From Candidatus Aerophobetes bacterium Ae_b3b (GTDB lineage: Bacteria; Aerophobota; Aerophobia; Aerophobales; AE-B3A), in the NCBI GenBank assembly GCA_005223085.1, contig NJBP01000003.1, positions 7,474 through 71,473 on the forward strand: DNA of 64,000 nt, given 5' to 3'. Under the pieces are notes generated by a model, which made no database searches, was not told where the DNA came from, and saw only the letters and a program-made list of their open reading frames with translations. Both the position numbers and the translations under genes were made by a program. Below are positions 50,975-60,757 of this stretch, piece by piece. Numbering within the stretch: position 1 is the stretch's first letter; every line of letters starts with the position of its first letter.

Positions 50975-51754
50975 TTATTCTATTCTTCGATACTGCTGTA
51001 TTGATAAACCTCCATCGATAATAATTGTATGTCCTTGAATATATTTAGAATCATCAGAAGCCAGGAAAACAGCGGCTCCCACACAATCCTCCACCGTACC
51101 GAGTCTGCCGAGGGGAGTCTTTGAAAGTACCGCCTCGTTAAATTGAGGGTCCTCCATAAATCCCTCCGGCACTATATCTGTTCCCGTAATAACTCCTGGA
51201 GCAAGTCCGTTAACATTAATATTGTAAGGCCCCAATTCCACCGCCATGGATGCAGTAAGCATATCAAGACCACCTTTAGAGACATTATAGTGGGCTCTAC
51301 CAGGTTCTACCTGAAATCCGTTAACCGAGGATACATTTATGATCTTACCGGAGATTTTATTTTCCACCATTTTCCTGGCAACCGCTTGACTACATAAAAA
51401 AGCTCCTTTTAGATTAACAGCCAAGACTCTATCCCAGGTTTTCTCGCTCACTTTTAGAAAAGGCACCTCGGGACTTATACCGGCGTTATTCACTAAAATA
51501 TCGATTTTCCCTAGCATAGCCCATGCTCCATCAATTAACCCGGTTACGTCATCAATTTTGGCTACGTCGGCTTGAATAGCTATTGCTCTTCTCCCCAAAT
51601 TTTTGACAATGTTAACCGTTTCTTCCGCTAAATTCTTTCTAGAGTGATAATTAACCACTACATTGGCACCTTCTTTAGCAAAACCTATTGCAATTCCTTT
51701 TCCTATTCCACTCGAACTCCCAGTTACTAAAGCAACTTTATTTTCCAATTTCAT
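50975..51754 (-). CDS. Short-chain dehydrogenase/reductase (FabG/glucose-dehydrogenase-like)
   Basis: A 259-residue NAD(P)-dependent SDR. TGSSSGIG (11-18) is the cofactor loop, NNAG the structural Asn motif, NVSS the catalytic Ser region and YNVSKGG the catalytic Tyr-x3-Lys. The C-terminal VFLASDDSKYIQGHTIIIDGG is classical. I use ATG 51,754, which has GGGGAGG in front. The gene lies between Pot2 and the sugar transporter; an oxidation of an imported sugar or sugar acid is likely, but the substrate is not given by sequence. Confidence 0.85.
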   Translation of the reverse strand: MKLENKVALVTGSSSGIGKGIAIGFAKEGANVVVNYHSRKNLAEETVNIVKNLGRRAIAIQADVAKIDDVTGLIDGAWAMLGKIDILVNNAGISPEVPFLKVSEKTWDRVLAVNLKGAFLCSQAVARKMVENKISGKIINVSSVNGFQVEPGRAHYNVSKGGLDMLTASMAVELGPYNINVNGLAPGVITGTDIVPEGFMEDPQFNEAVLSKTPLGRLGTVEDCVGAAVFLASDDSKYIQGHTIIIDGGLSIQQYRRIE

Positions 51755-51911
51755 AATTACCTCCCCTACTATAATCTTCACCGGACCGTGGGTGCAGATT
51801 TCCCACATGAAAGCTCTTCATCGATATTTCCCTGTCTCAAGGCTAGGCATAGGCTAAGTAATAGATCTTTGGCTAACAAAAGCGACTATACGTGGTATTA
51901 TGAAAAGACTC

Positions 51912-51973
51912 GCCTCTCTTCTTCGCACCAGCCTTTTCTCTACAGCAAAAAAAAGACAAGAGAGAAGAGAGGC
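51912..51973 (-). terminator. Inverted repeat behind the sugar transporter operon
   Basis: GCCTCTCTTCT (51,912-51,922) and AGAAGAGAGGC (51,963-51,973) form an 11-bp stem with a 40-base loop. It starts 33 bases after the stop of the last sugar permease gene and is followed on that strand by a short T-run (TCTTTTC). Confidence 0.5.
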
Positions 51974-52005
51974 CCCGAGAGCAAGGAGTGACAGTGACTA
52001 CATTG

Positions 52006-52878
52006 CTACTTTACAGTACCCATAGTTAGTCCTCGAACAAAGTATTTCCTGGCCAAAATGCCTAGGGCAAAGAGAGGCAACATAGAAATTGTTGAAATAG
52101 CTCCTACTTCACCCCACATAATCATTTGCTGGCCAAACAAAGATGGTAAGAAAACAGAAAGAGGAATTACTCGTCGCCTAGCAAGAATGAGCGCATAAGG
52201 GTACTCCTGCCAGCTAAAGATAAAACAAAACATCGCGGTTACAATCAACCCTGGCGCGGCTAATGGTAAGACGACTCTCCAAAAAACTCCTACCTCAGAA
52301 CATCCGTCAATTCTGGCACTTTCTTGCGCCTCTTGGGGAATTTCCCGAAAGAATCCCCTCATCATCCATACGGTAAAAGGTAGATTAAAAACAAGGTGCA
52401 TTAAGATTATAGCAAGATACGTATCAATTATACGGAGTTCTTTAAAGAAAAGAAATACTGGAAAAACCACAGCAATAGGTGGGAGAACTCGTAAGGTTAG
52501 AAGTCCAAAAGGAAAGCTTTTGCCCCCGGTTTTCCAGCGCGTGATGCTGTAGGCCGCCAAGGAACCTATTACGACAACACAAGCGGTACTCAAGCCAGCA
52601 ATTATTAAACTATCCTTAAAGGACTTATATCCGTTCAATTCTTGAACCCCTATGTAGTGAGCAAAGGTTAGCTCTTTGGGTAACCAGATTGGCGGACTGT
52701 GCAGAATGTCAGAAGGAAACTTAACCGAAGTTAATACAGTCCATACTATAGGGAAGAGAGCAAATGCTACTGCTAGGCCGACGATGACGTAGCGAGCTAT
52801 CTTCACCGCCTTCAAGTTTTTCCGTTTCTGAATACGTTTTGGCTCTTTATTAGTGTATATATGTCTTTTATCACCCAT
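52006..52878 (-). CDS. Carbohydrate ABC transporter permease, MalG/UgpE type
   Basis: A 290-residue permease with a basic N-terminal tail, six membrane segments and the coupling loop ESARIDGCSEVGVFWRVVLPLAAPG of the CUT1 family. It starts 2 bp after the MalF-type gene. Confidence 0.93.
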   Translation of the reverse strand: MGDKRHIYTNKEPKRIQKRKNLKAVKIARYVIVGLAVAFALFPIVWTVLTSVKFPSDILHSPPIWLPKELTFAHYIGVQELNGYKSFKDSLIIAGLSTACVVVIGSLAAYSITRWKTGGKSFPFGLLTLRVLPPIAVVFPVFLFFKELRIIDTYLAIILMHLVFNLPFTVWMMRGFFREIPQEAQESARIDGCSEVGVFWRVVLPLAAPGLIVTAMFCFIFSWQEYPYALILARRRVIPLSVFLPSLFGQQMIMWGEVGAISTISMLPLFALGILARKYFVRGLTMGTVK

Positions 52879-52880
52879 AC

Positions 52881-53762
52881 CTATCCCCCTCGTTCTATTC
52901 TTAACAGTCTAACTGCAACAACAAGGAAACAACCGACCGCAACTAGAAGTACAATGTTAGCAGCAGATGCGTACCCCATACGAAAGTACTGAAATCCTAT
53001 GCGATACAGGTACAAAGAGATTGTTTCAGTAGAGGTTCCTGGTGCTCCTTGAGTAAGAGCAACGATTATGTCAAAGATTTTGAAAGACTCCAAACCTCGA
53101 AAGAGCAGCGCCACCCCGATTACGGGGCGCATTAAGGGGAGAGTGATGCTTCTGAATCGAGCCCAAGGAGAAGCTCCGTCTATCGCTGCTGCCTCGTATA
53201 TTTCAGGAGAAAGAGATGTTAGTCCAGCGAGCAATATCAGGAAAATAAAAGGGGTCCACTCCCACAAATCCGTAACGATAATACTTATGAAGGCAGTTGG
53301 AGTTTTTGCTAACCAGAGAATATTAATTTCTTTTCCTAGAAGCCCAGTGAGAATATGATTAATAGGCCCGTATTGGTCGTTCCATAACAACTTCCAGGTA
53401 TATCCGACTACTATGGGAAGCATCATCACTGGTAATACTACCATTACGAGCGCAGCGTTTCTCCCTTTAAACTCTTCCACGAATATGAGAGCAAGTGCAA
53501 GTCCCAGCATAAACTCCAGACCCAGTGCTGCAGACAAGATAATAACTGTTGTCCCGAGAGCACTAAAATATCTTCCGTCTTGAAACACATTCAGGTAGTT
53601 CTGGATTCCTATGAAAGGTCTTCCCATAATCTGATAATCCCATTGAAAGAAACTGAGTACAAAGGCATAGATAAAGGGAAAAATAGTTACAAAGGACAGT
53701 ATACCCATGGTGGGGAGCACAAAAAGCAACGGCAACGTCTTTTTACTCTTAAGTCGTATCAT
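52881..53762 (-). CDS. Carbohydrate ABC transporter permease, MalF/UgpA type
   Basis: A 293-residue permease with CUT1 coupling loop EAAAIDGASPWARFRSITLPLM. No ATPase gene lies in this cassette; CUT1 systems often share one ATPase (MsmX/UgpC type) encoded elsewhere, and the PotA-type ATPases here are not of that kind. Confidence 0.93.
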   Translation of the reverse strand: MIRLKSKKTLPLLFVLPTMGILSFVTIFPFIYAFVLSFFQWDYQIMGRPFIGIQNYLNVFQDGRYFSALGTTVIILSAALGLEFMLGLALALIFVEEFKGRNAALVMVVLPVMMLPIVVGYTWKLLWNDQYGPINHILTGLLGKEINILWLAKTPTAFISIIVTDLWEWTPFIFLILLAGLTSLSPEIYEAAAIDGASPWARFRSITLPLMRPVIGVALLFRGLESFKIFDIIVALTQGAPGTSTETISLYLYRIGFQYFRMGYASAANIVLLVAVGCFLVVAVRLLRIERGG

Positions 53763-53806
53763 CTTCTTTTTCCCATAGTCTTAGTGGACAAAAAAAGTTT
53801 TGGAGT

Positions 53807-53836
53807 ATCCCGGTCCTCCTGTGAGAGGACCGGGAT
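53807..53836 (-). other. Intercistronic stem-loop behind sugar SBP gene
   Basis: ATCCCGGTCCTC (53,807-53,818) pairs perfectly with GAGGACCGGGAT (53,825-53,836): 12-bp stem, six-base loop, between the SBP and MalF genes. Confidence 0.7.
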
Positions 53837-53854
53837 TGACGTCCGATCCTGCTA

Positions 53855-55291
53855 CTACGGACTCTGCCCTACAGATCTTAGCCATTCAATGTAGAACTTC
53901 CTCTGAGTCTCTCTACCCAATCGGTTGGTGATTTTCTCCCACTTGTCAGCCGCTTCGTCTAAAGCTGCCTGGACATCTTTTCCGCCATATGCGGCAGTCA
54001 TAGCCTCCTCCAGAGCACGGAAGTATTCGAACGCTGCGGGAATAGCCAACTCCCATACGCCGTGCATAGCGGATTCTTTTAAAGTATCCAGGTATTCACC
54101 AGCATTTCCCCAGGCATTTCGATAAAGGGGAGCTTCAAAATGGGATATTCTCCAGGGATCACAAAGCGCAAAGGGAAGCATAACTGTCTGAAGACTGATT
54201 TCAGGACTGCTCGCCCATTGCGCAAAGAGATAGGCTGCTTCCTTGTTCTTGCTCCCCGAATTCACACCCAGGGAGAAACAACCAGCATGAGTTGATCTTC
54301 CCAGGGGCATAGGTCCGTAACCAACGTTTCCGGCAATTTCTGTCTTGGGAACCCATGCGAGCTGCTTGGTGTAGGTCCCATAGCCCTCTGACCATCGGCC
54401 AATTGGAGGCCAGGTAATTATCATGGCCACTTTCCCAGACAACCAAGCACTTAGAACATCCATGAAATCCCATGTCTCTATGCCTGGAGGCATAACTTTG
54501 TTTTGCTCTACCATTTCCGTTAGAGTTCTTACTCCGATAGCGTTGTTGATCTCAGGTTCCATCGTTTCGGGATTGAAGTATCTTCCTCCGTAAGCCACAA
54601 AAGGAGCCTCAAACCAGGTATAAGTCTGCATTGCTCTTTGTATCGCCGCACCATAAATGTCTGGAGCATACTTCGCGGTGAAAAATGTAGCTATCTCCTG
54701 AAATTCCCTCCAAGTTTGTGGGCATCGCAGCTCATACCCATATTGGGACTCAAATTCCGCCTTATTCTGGGAATCCTCAAACAGATCTTTTCTATAAAAG
54801 AGAGTGAGTATATCTAGGTCGATGGGCAAACCGTAGAACGTACCCCCCCACATCATCAGGTTTTTGCGGACAATAGGCGGAATGTCTTCAAGATCTTCCT
54901 TGTTCATGTACTTCTCAACGTAACGGTCTAAGGGTTCCATCAAGCCAGCAGCTATGAAGTCAGGTACCCACAAAGGGGAGTATTGGACAATATCGTACGC
55001 TCCTGTTGCCGCCAGGTGTTCCGCAATCTGCTTGTCATGAAGAGCGTAGTAGTCCATACCCACTACCTCTACCTTCATGCCGGTTGCCTTCTCCCACTGA
55101 GGAGCCAAAGCAAGAGGACCTTGCATGAACAGTCCTGATTCAGTGGGAAAAACAATAGTTTTGCCAGCATATTTTTTCCCTTCTTCTATAGCCACCTTCA
55201 TAGAGCTACGCTGAGCAAAAGCTGCTCCTGCACCCAACACAAGAACAATACAGACAAAAACCACCCACGCATTTTTCTTGTTCAATTTCAT
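53855..55291 (-). CDS. Carbohydrate ABC transporter substrate-binding protein (family 1)
   Basis: A 478-residue exported protein with signal peptide (residues 1-26, cleavage after AFA). Features of extracellular solute-binding family 1 are FPTESGLF, YDIVQYSPLWVPDF, and WLSGKVAMIITWPP. First gene of the transporter. GGAGGAAAG precedes the ATG. Ligand unknown; neighbouring kinase and isomerase genes suggest a sugar or sugar acid. Confidence 0.9.
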   Translation of the reverse strand: MKLNKKNAWVVFVCIVLVLGAGAAFAQRSSMKVAIEEGKKYAGKTIVFPTESGLFMQGPLALAPQWEKATGMKVEVVGMDYYALHDKQIAEHLAATGAYDIVQYSPLWVPDFIAAGLMEPLDRYVEKYMNKEDLEDIPPIVRKNLMMWGGTFYGLPIDLDILTLFYRKDLFEDSQNKAEFESQYGYELRCPQTWREFQEIATFFTAKYAPDIYGAAIQRAMQTYTWFEAPFVAYGGRYFNPETMEPEINNAIGVRTLTEMVEQNKVMPPGIETWDFMDVLSAWLSGKVAMIITWPPIGRWSEGYGTYTKQLAWVPKTEIAGNVGYGPMPLGRSTHAGCFSLGVNSGSKNKEAAYLFAQWASSPEISLQTVMLPFALCDPWRISHFEAPLYRNAWGNAGEYLDTLKESAMHGVWELAIPAAFEYFRALEEAMTAAYGGKDVQAALDEAADKWEKITNRLGRETQRKFYIEWLRSVGQSP

Positions 55292-55608
55292 TAGCTTTCC
55301 TCCTTCTTACGTAATATCCCTTTGTGTTCTAAAACAACCATCGTCAACCTCTTACTGTGCCATTCTGAGCATGATATGAGTGGATAAGCCATGCTATCTT
55401 TGACGATCTTGACCGTATCTATACTTTTTCCCTGTCACGACATACCTCCGTCAGGGTAAGGTGCGATCTCTCACCTCCTTCTATGCGGACTTTATACCTA
55501 GGGTCTTGTGCTTGTTAAGCAGTATCACCCCCTCTCGCTTCGATTTTTGACCCATCCTTTCACTTTAGAGAAGATTATTGGAGTCTGTTTTAATAAGAGG
55601 CTCATTCA
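55292..55608 (-). other. Leader/gap before sugar transporter
   Basis: No gene seen. The transcribed strand has three strong anti-16S-like blocks (AGGGGGTGAT, AAGGAGGTGAG, GGAGGT) without start codons at working distance, and a hairpin CCCTG-ACG ... CGT-CAGGG at 55,431-55,457. Looks like a structured leader. Confidence 0.4.
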
Positions 55609-56370
55609 TTATTCATTTTTATTTAGATTTGTTTTCAGTCTGAAGACAGATTTGGCTGTTTTACCTAGTGCCCAATCAATTTCCTCATTTGTTAATCCAA
55701 TGCTTCTGTATTTTATTAACTCTACTGCTGCGTTATCGGCATGATCCGAACCAAACATTATTCTGTCTTTGCCAATACATTTTATCCATTCTTTAATAAG
55801 AAAACCAGCTGTCCAACTACACTCAAGAAATACATTCACGTGTTTCTTGGTAAGATAAGCTGCTTCTGAGGCAAAAACCATCATACCTGCATGCGCAACA
55901 ATAATTTTCACCGTCGAATATTCCTCGGCGATCGGATGCAATAAAGAGGGTTCTGACCATGGAATTCCCGATCCGGTATGGACCATTACTGGAATTTTCA
56001 GTTTGTTTGCCAGAGCAAATACCTTTCGTCCATCATGACCAAGCGGATTAACCGCATGAGCAAATGGTTGAAGTTTTACTCCCACAAACTTTAATTTGCT
56101 TATACAACGCCGAAGTTCCACCTCGTAGATATTTTCAGGTAAATGAGGATTGGGATTGGCCATACCGTAGAAACGACCTGGATATCGCTTGCAAAGCTCG
56201 AATATCCTGTCGTGCTGTTTTTTGACATCCTCAATGGAATTGACGGTGGCAGGCTGGACAATTGTTATGTTGATCCCGTTTCGCTTCTGAGCCTCGATAA
56301 GTTCTTCTTCACCGAACTCCTCGTCAAAAACCTTATCTTTACCTAGATGAGCATGTGTATCAATTATCAT
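55609..56370 (-). CDS. Amidohydrolase family protein (TIM-barrel metal hydrolase)
   Basis: A 253-residue protein of the amidohydrolase-2 (COG2159) group. DTHAHLGKD at the N-terminus gives the HxH metal pair, HTGSG and VAHAG the next ligands, and GSDHAD the final Asp. Members include decarboxylases, lactonases and sugar-acid hydrolases. It overlaps the dehydrogenase gene by 11 bases, so both act in one pathway, possibly as lactonase or in ring opening. Confidence 0.82.
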   Translation of the reverse strand: MIIDTHAHLGKDKVFDEEFGEEELIEAQKRNGINITIVQPATVNSIEDVKKQHDRIFELCKRYPGRFYGMANPNPHLPENIYEVELRRCISKLKFVGVKLQPFAHAVNPLGHDGRKVFALANKLKIPVMVHTGSGIPWSEPSLLHPIAEEYSTVKIIVAHAGMMVFASEAAYLTKKHVNVFLECSWTAGFLIKEWIKCIGKDRIMFGSDHADNAAVELIKYRSIGLTNEEIDWALGKTAKSVFRLKTNLNKNE

Positions 56371-57220
56371 CTTTTTTCAGCTTTTCTGGATGTAACATAA
56401 GATTTATTGTTTTTCGGATCATTTCTGGTTCAAACAATACCTTCTTCCAATCGGGTTTAAAAAACCATTCTTTCCCTAATTTGATAGCAACCTTGCATGC
56501 ATCAGAGAAAAGAGCGTCGGTGGTTCCAAAAACAATACCTAATTCAATGCAAGCATGACCCAGCATAAATGATTCGGCAGCTTCTTTTGGCACGCCATGA
56601 TCGTTGACAGCAATGTCAACTGCTTCCTTTAAAACAGATGCGAGTGCAGCCCCGAGAACTTCTGCTACCATCGGTTCCAGTATAGCCATCTGTTCAAGGG
56701 TGACTCTGTGACATTTATCAACAGGACCCCACATCTCACAGCAGAGCTCCTTTGCCTTAGTGAAGTTCTCCTCCGAACCCTGTATTAAGCCGACTATGAT
56801 GTCTTGGACTGCTCTACCGCCCCACCAGTCTTTTCTCGTTACAGGAGTCTCCTGCTCCTTAAAGGGGGAGACGTGACACGGGTGAGCTGCCACATAGGTC
56901 ACATCATCCCTCATGGGAATCCCCCCGACATAGGGAACAGCTGCATCAAGGAGAACCACGGTAGCATCGCTTTTAAGCATGGGAGTTATATTTTTAGCGA
57001 TGCTACTCATCAAAATGTCGGGAACAGCCATAATAACAATATCGGTAACAGGTACAGCTTCCTCAGCGGGCGTAGCTTTCAAACCCTTCTCTTGAAGTTT
57101 TTTCAGACCATCACCTTCTTCACAGAGTAAAAGCCTATAGTTTTCTTTCATAAGCTTATCTCTACATCGACTACCCATTTTTCCACCAGCTCCAAGTAAT
57201 GCTACTGTTTGTGTCATCAT
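56360..57220 (-). CDS. NAD-binding dehydrogenase of the phosphogluconate-dehydrogenase-related/ApnO-like group
   Basis: A 286-residue protein with an N-terminal Rossmann domain (ALLGAGGKMGSR at residues 8-19) and a helical C-terminal domain with HPCHVSPF, LEQMAILEPMVAEVLG and HACIELGIVFG. These match the family annotated as phosphogluconate dehydrogenase C-terminal domain-like, whose described member is D-apionate oxidoisomerase ApnO. Together with a XylB-like kinase, a TIM-barrel isomerase and an amidohydrolase it suggests a branched-sugar-acid pathway. True substrate unproven. Confidence 0.65.
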   Translation of the reverse strand: MMTQTVALLGAGGKMGSRCRDKLMKENYRLLLCEEGDGLKKLQEKGLKATPAEEAVPVTDIVIMAVPDILMSSIAKNITPMLKSDATVVLLDAAVPYVGGIPMRDDVTYVAAHPCHVSPFKEQETPVTRKDWWGGRAVQDIIVGLIQGSEENFTKAKELCCEMWGPVDKCHRVTLEQMAILEPMVAEVLGAALASVLKEAVDIAVNDHGVPKEAAESFMLGHACIELGIVFGTTDALFSDACKVAIKLGKEWFFKPDWKKVLFEPEMIRKTINLMLHPEKLKKDDN

Positions 57221-57380
57221 GACTCCTCTTTTTTTAAACCGAATTAAATCACGTCAAACCTAACCGAAAAGGGACTACTTGAATCGTTTCCAATGACACT
57301 TTTGGCACAATTTGGCACCAGACTCTGACCTTGAGACCACCAAATGATGTACTTTTCCAGCACGTTCCTAGATATTTCTA

Positions 57381-58904
57381 TTACAGTGAAGAAAGTTCAG
57401 CAAACTTATCTTTTAAAAGGGGATACAAAGAACGATATAATAAATAATAGTCTTCATATCTTTTTACGTTATCCTTAATAGGATAGGTCTCTTCTATGAC
57501 TCTAATCAGTCGATTACAAACCTCATTAACGCTATTATACAAACCCGACCCTACACTAGCCAGTATTGCTGCACCATAAGCTGCACCCTCCAAGGAATTC
57601 ACCGTTATAACTTTTGAATTAGTTACATCAGCCAGTATTTGCTTCCACAGCTTGGCGCGCGCACCCCCTCCGGTAGCCCGAATCTCGCTAATTGGTATAT
57701 GGAGTTCCTTCATAACTTCTATAGAATCCCTTAATCCGAAAACAACCCCTTCCAAAATAGATCTTATCATGTGAGCTTTATGGTGACGCATATCCAATCC
57801 AAAGAAAATCCCTCTCGCTTTTGCATCGGAATGGGGGTGTCTTTCTCCACTCAAATAAGGCAAAAATATGAGATTTTCGCTTCCCGCAGGTACTCTTTCT
57901 GCCTGTTCCACGATGAGTTGGTAAACATCTTGCCGTTTATTTTCAGCCTCTTTTATTTCGGCATCACACAGAGTATCGCGAAACCATCTTAACGATCCAC
58001 CTGCCGATTGCATAACTCCCATTGTATGCCAGGTATCCGGAATGGCAAAGCAAAAACTATCTAATCGACCTCGATCGTCGTGTCGAATAAGACTGGTAGG
58101 AGCAAAGACAACTCCCGAGGTACCCATGGTACAGGCCAAAACCCCTTCCTTAATGACTCCGGTGCCTATGGCTTGAGCTGATTGATCACCGGCTCCGGCA
58201 ACCACTGGTGTGCCATAATTAAGTCCCGTTAATTCACTGGCTTTTTTGGTAATTGCGCCAGAGATCTCTATTGATTCTCGGCAATCCGGTAATATGTCTT
58301 TGTCTAAATCAAGTTTGTCCACTATTTGGGAAGACCACCTTCTCTCAGGGACATCCAGCAGGAGAGTTCCGGAAGCATCAGTTACATCAGTAACCAAATT
58401 ACCCGTAAGTTTCAAACGAACATAATCTTTAGGAAGTAAAAAATGAGATAACTTCTCATAGACTTGTGGTTCATTCTCTTTTACCCAGAGTATCTTGCAT
58501 ACAGTAAAATAATAAGAAGCCGGATTACCGGTAATCCTCAACAGCTCTTCCTTGCTTATTCTTTTACTTATATATTCAACCTGTTCAGTGGTTCGTTGGT
58601 CACACCAAAGAATACAAGGTCGAAGAACGTGGTGGGCTTTGTCAAGCAGGACAGCTCCATGGTATTGGCCGGATAATCCTATACCAGCAATCTCACGAGT
58701 CTTGACAGAAGCATCACCCATGACTTTAGCTATTCCTTTCATAGTAGCCTTCCACCAATCTTCTGGGTCTTGTTCTACCCAGTCTACTTGAGGAGTTGAC
58801 AAAGGGTAATCTTCGAAGGCGCTCGCTGTAACCTTGCCTGCTTCTGTTACTAAAACAACCTTGGTTCCCGTAGTCCCTACATCAATGCCCAGTAAATACT
58901 TCAT
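57381..58904 (-). CDS. FGGY-family carbohydrate kinase, xylulokinase-like
   Basis: A 507-residue sugar kinase. LLGIDVGTTGTK is the N-terminal ATP-site motif; GLSGQYHG and WCDQRT the sugar-binding residues; the catalytic Asp lies in GAGDQSAQA; GGGARAKLWKQILAD and EGAAYGAAILA are the FGGY C-terminal signatures. I use ATG 58,904, seven bases behind AAGGAG. Closest family is XylB; neighbours point to a keto sugar or keto acid, so name and substrate are open. Confidence 0.85.
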   Translation of the reverse strand: MKYLLGIDVGTTGTKVVLVTEAGKVTASAFEDYPLSTPQVDWVEQDPEDWWKATMKGIAKVMGDASVKTREIAGIGLSGQYHGAVLLDKAHHVLRPCILWCDQRTTEQVEYISKRISKEELLRITGNPASYYFTVCKILWVKENEPQVYEKLSHFLLPKDYVRLKLTGNLVTDVTDASGTLLLDVPERRWSSQIVDKLDLDKDILPDCRESIEISGAITKKASELTGLNYGTPVVAGAGDQSAQAIGTGVIKEGVLACTMGTSGVVFAPTSLIRHDDRGRLDSFCFAIPDTWHTMGVMQSAGGSLRWFRDTLCDAEIKEAENKRQDVYQLIVEQAERVPAGSENLIFLPYLSGERHPHSDAKARGIFFGLDMRHHKAHMIRSILEGVVFGLRDSIEVMKELHIPISEIRATGGGARAKLWKQILADVTNSKVITVNSLEGAAYGAAILASVGSGLYNSVNEVCNRLIRVIEETYPIKDNVKRYEDYYLLYRSLYPLLKDKFAELSSL

Positions 58905-58986
58905 TATTATACTCCTTGCCACAAAAAAGACCTGCTTATTTTGAGCGGGACGCGTTCCGAAAAAGAACGTGATGTAGAACTTAAGT

Positions 58987-59472
58987 TTATTTATCTGGAG
59001 GATATCGTCTCTCTGGAGGTCCTACTTCCCCGTCATTTCCAAGTTCATAGATAATCCCCAGGGTCGGCTCGGTATTGAGATAGCAGAACACGTCCGTACC
59101 ACATTTACCACTCTGAATGACTTCGACTCCCTTTTTTCTGAACTTCTCCAGGGTGTGTTCCATCTCATCATCGGCAACTTTTTCCTTGATATGATGAAAA
59201 CCTTCACCTTTTTCTTTCAAGAAACGCTCATAAATGTTGGGACCTTTTACGGGCTGCATAAGTTCAAATTGAATATCTCCGAATTTAGCCAAGGCGATCT
59301 TAAATGCGAAGGGCTCTTTGACGGGTTGGCCATAGAAAATAAACTCTCTGACTGTATCTGAACCAAAGGTGTAAACATCCCAGGGTCCTATGCCCAAAGT
59401 TTCCCAGAACCTTTCCATCGACTTTTGAAGATCTTTAACCAATATACCTATTTGTACTATTTTTCTTTTCAT
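58987..59472 (-). CDS. VOC-family (glyoxalase/epimerase-fold) protein
   Basis: A 161-residue protein with two beta-alpha-beta-beta-beta modules. VQIGILVKDLQKSMERFWETLG is the typical first module head; IQFELMQPVKGPNIYERFLKEKGEGFHHI contains the metal-binding Glu and His. Such proteins near sugar-acid genes may be epimerases or lyases. GGAGGAGA stands before the ATG. Confidence 0.8.
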   Translation of the reverse strand: MKRKIVQIGILVKDLQKSMERFWETLGIGPWDVYTFGSDTVREFIFYGQPVKEPFAFKIALAKFGDIQFELMQPVKGPNIYERFLKEKGEGFHHIKEKVADDEMEHTLEKFRKKGVEVIQSGKCGTDVFCYLNTEPTLGIIYELGNDGEVGPPERRYPPDK

Positions 59473-59647
59473 CTTTATCTCCTCCTTCTTGAGACATAGC
59501 TCATTTTCTTAGGTTCTATCTCCAGACCTGCCCATCCATCCCATAGTTTAAGATAGCCCGAGGTAAACGTAAAACCATACCCAGAGGAATGCAACGTTAT
59601 CGGCGCCTTAAGAGACCAACAATACGCATCTTGCCTGTGATATAGCG

Positions 59648-60757
59648 TTATTGAGAGGCTCCTCTGGCTTTCATGTGCCATACTGCCTCGACCACATCAT
59701 TTCGGACCACATAGCAGAGGTCGTGTAGATTGATGGTGGTGCACCCGTGACTGGGATAAAATTCTAATTTGTCTCCAATTTTGAGATTCCTGGTCGGATT
59801 TTTCCAGAGTATACGCACGTGCTCCTCGTGCATAGCATCAATAACTGCCCCAGGTGCCTCAATTAGTTCAGGCATTCCCATATCATTGGTTAATGATTTT
59901 AGCCCGGTATCCAGAATATACTTTTCTTCTGTGGGATGACTGATGATGGTTGTCATAAGGGAAAGAGCAATTTCAAAATCTATTCCGATTTTTCGGTATT
60001 GCGTATCCATGGTAGCATAGGATCCTGCCTGGACTTCGGTGATTCCAGGGTAGCGACCGGCTATGGTATACGTTCCGGTGCCGCCGGCACTTACTATTTC
60101 TATGGGTACCCCATTTTTCTCCAGAAAATCCCGGACTCGCACCAACCGAACGAGAGCTTTGCGGCATTCACTCTTTCTTCGTTCGTAATCTGGTATCAGC
60201 ACGGTATGACCTTCGTATCCCATAAGACCTCTCAAGCGAACTCCTTTCAGGTCCAAAATAGTTTTCGCAAGCGCTAAAGCCTCCTCTTCCGTCCCAACAC
60301 CGCATCGGTTCATCCCTACGTCGATCTCTACAAGGACATTGACTTTCACCCCTCTTTTGACGGCAATAGCTGACATCTGAGAGGCATTCTCCACATTGTC
60401 AACTGCTACTATGATGTCACTGTGATGTGCTAAACCGGCCAATTGCTCAAGTTTTCTCTCTCCTACAATCTGATTAGCAATGAGTACGTCCCTCACGCCG
60501 CTTTCAGCAAGAACTTTAGCCTCGCTGATCTTGGCACAGGTGATACCCCGGGCGCCTGCCTTGATCTGCTTGTGAGCTATAACAGGAAGACGATGAGTCT
60601 TGAAGTGGGGTCTAAGATTGCACTCGACCTGCGAAAAAAAGGCTGCCATTTTATCAATATTTCTTTCCAGGCGATCTGCATAAAGAAGAAGAGCGGGTGT
60701 TTCAATCTCATGTTTATGTTTGCCCACAATCAATTGATTGTATCGAACAGAACTCAT
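59648..60757 (-). CDS. D-threonine aldolase / D-serine dehydratase-like PLP enzyme (fold type III)
   Basis: A 369-residue protein with an alanine-racemase-type N-terminal barrel: K53 in RPHFKTHR binds PLP, and SAGGTGTY holds the phosphate. The C-terminal domain has PSHGCTTINLHD, whose His and Cys (H-x-C) are the metal site of zinc D-serine dehydratase; D-threonine aldolase has Asp at the second place. So the enzyme may dehydrate D-serine-like or cleave D-threonine-like 3-hydroxy amino acids, the latter giving glycine. The ATG follows AAGGAGAT. Confidence 0.8.
   Translation of the reverse strand: MSSVRYNQLIVGKHKHEIETPALLLYADRLERNIDKMAAFFSQVECNLRPHFKTHRLPVIAHKQIKAGARGITCAKISEAKVLAESGVRDVLIANQIVGERKLEQLAGLAHHSDIIVAVDNVENASQMSAIAVKRGVKVNVLVEIDVGMNRCGVGTEEEALALAKTILDLKGVRLRGLMGYEGHTVLIPDYERRKSECRKALVRLVRVRDFLEKNGVPIEIVSAGGTGTYTIAGRYPGITEVQAGSYATMDTQYRKIGIDFEIALSLMTTIISHPTEEKYILDTGLKSLTNDMGMPELIEAPGAVIDAMHEEHVRILWKNPTRNLKIGDKLEFYPSHGCTTINLHDLCYVVRNDVVEAVWHMKARGASQ

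Noticed and set aside
57290-57330. TTGGCAC repeated, sigma-54-like
   Set aside because: The spacing of GG and GC elements does not fit -24/-12.
59475-59681. 68-codon - strand frame between the VOC and D-threonine-aldolase-like genes
   Set aside because: Starts inside the upstream gene and ends in the ribosome site of the VOC gene. The tail looks faintly protein-like but I know no family.
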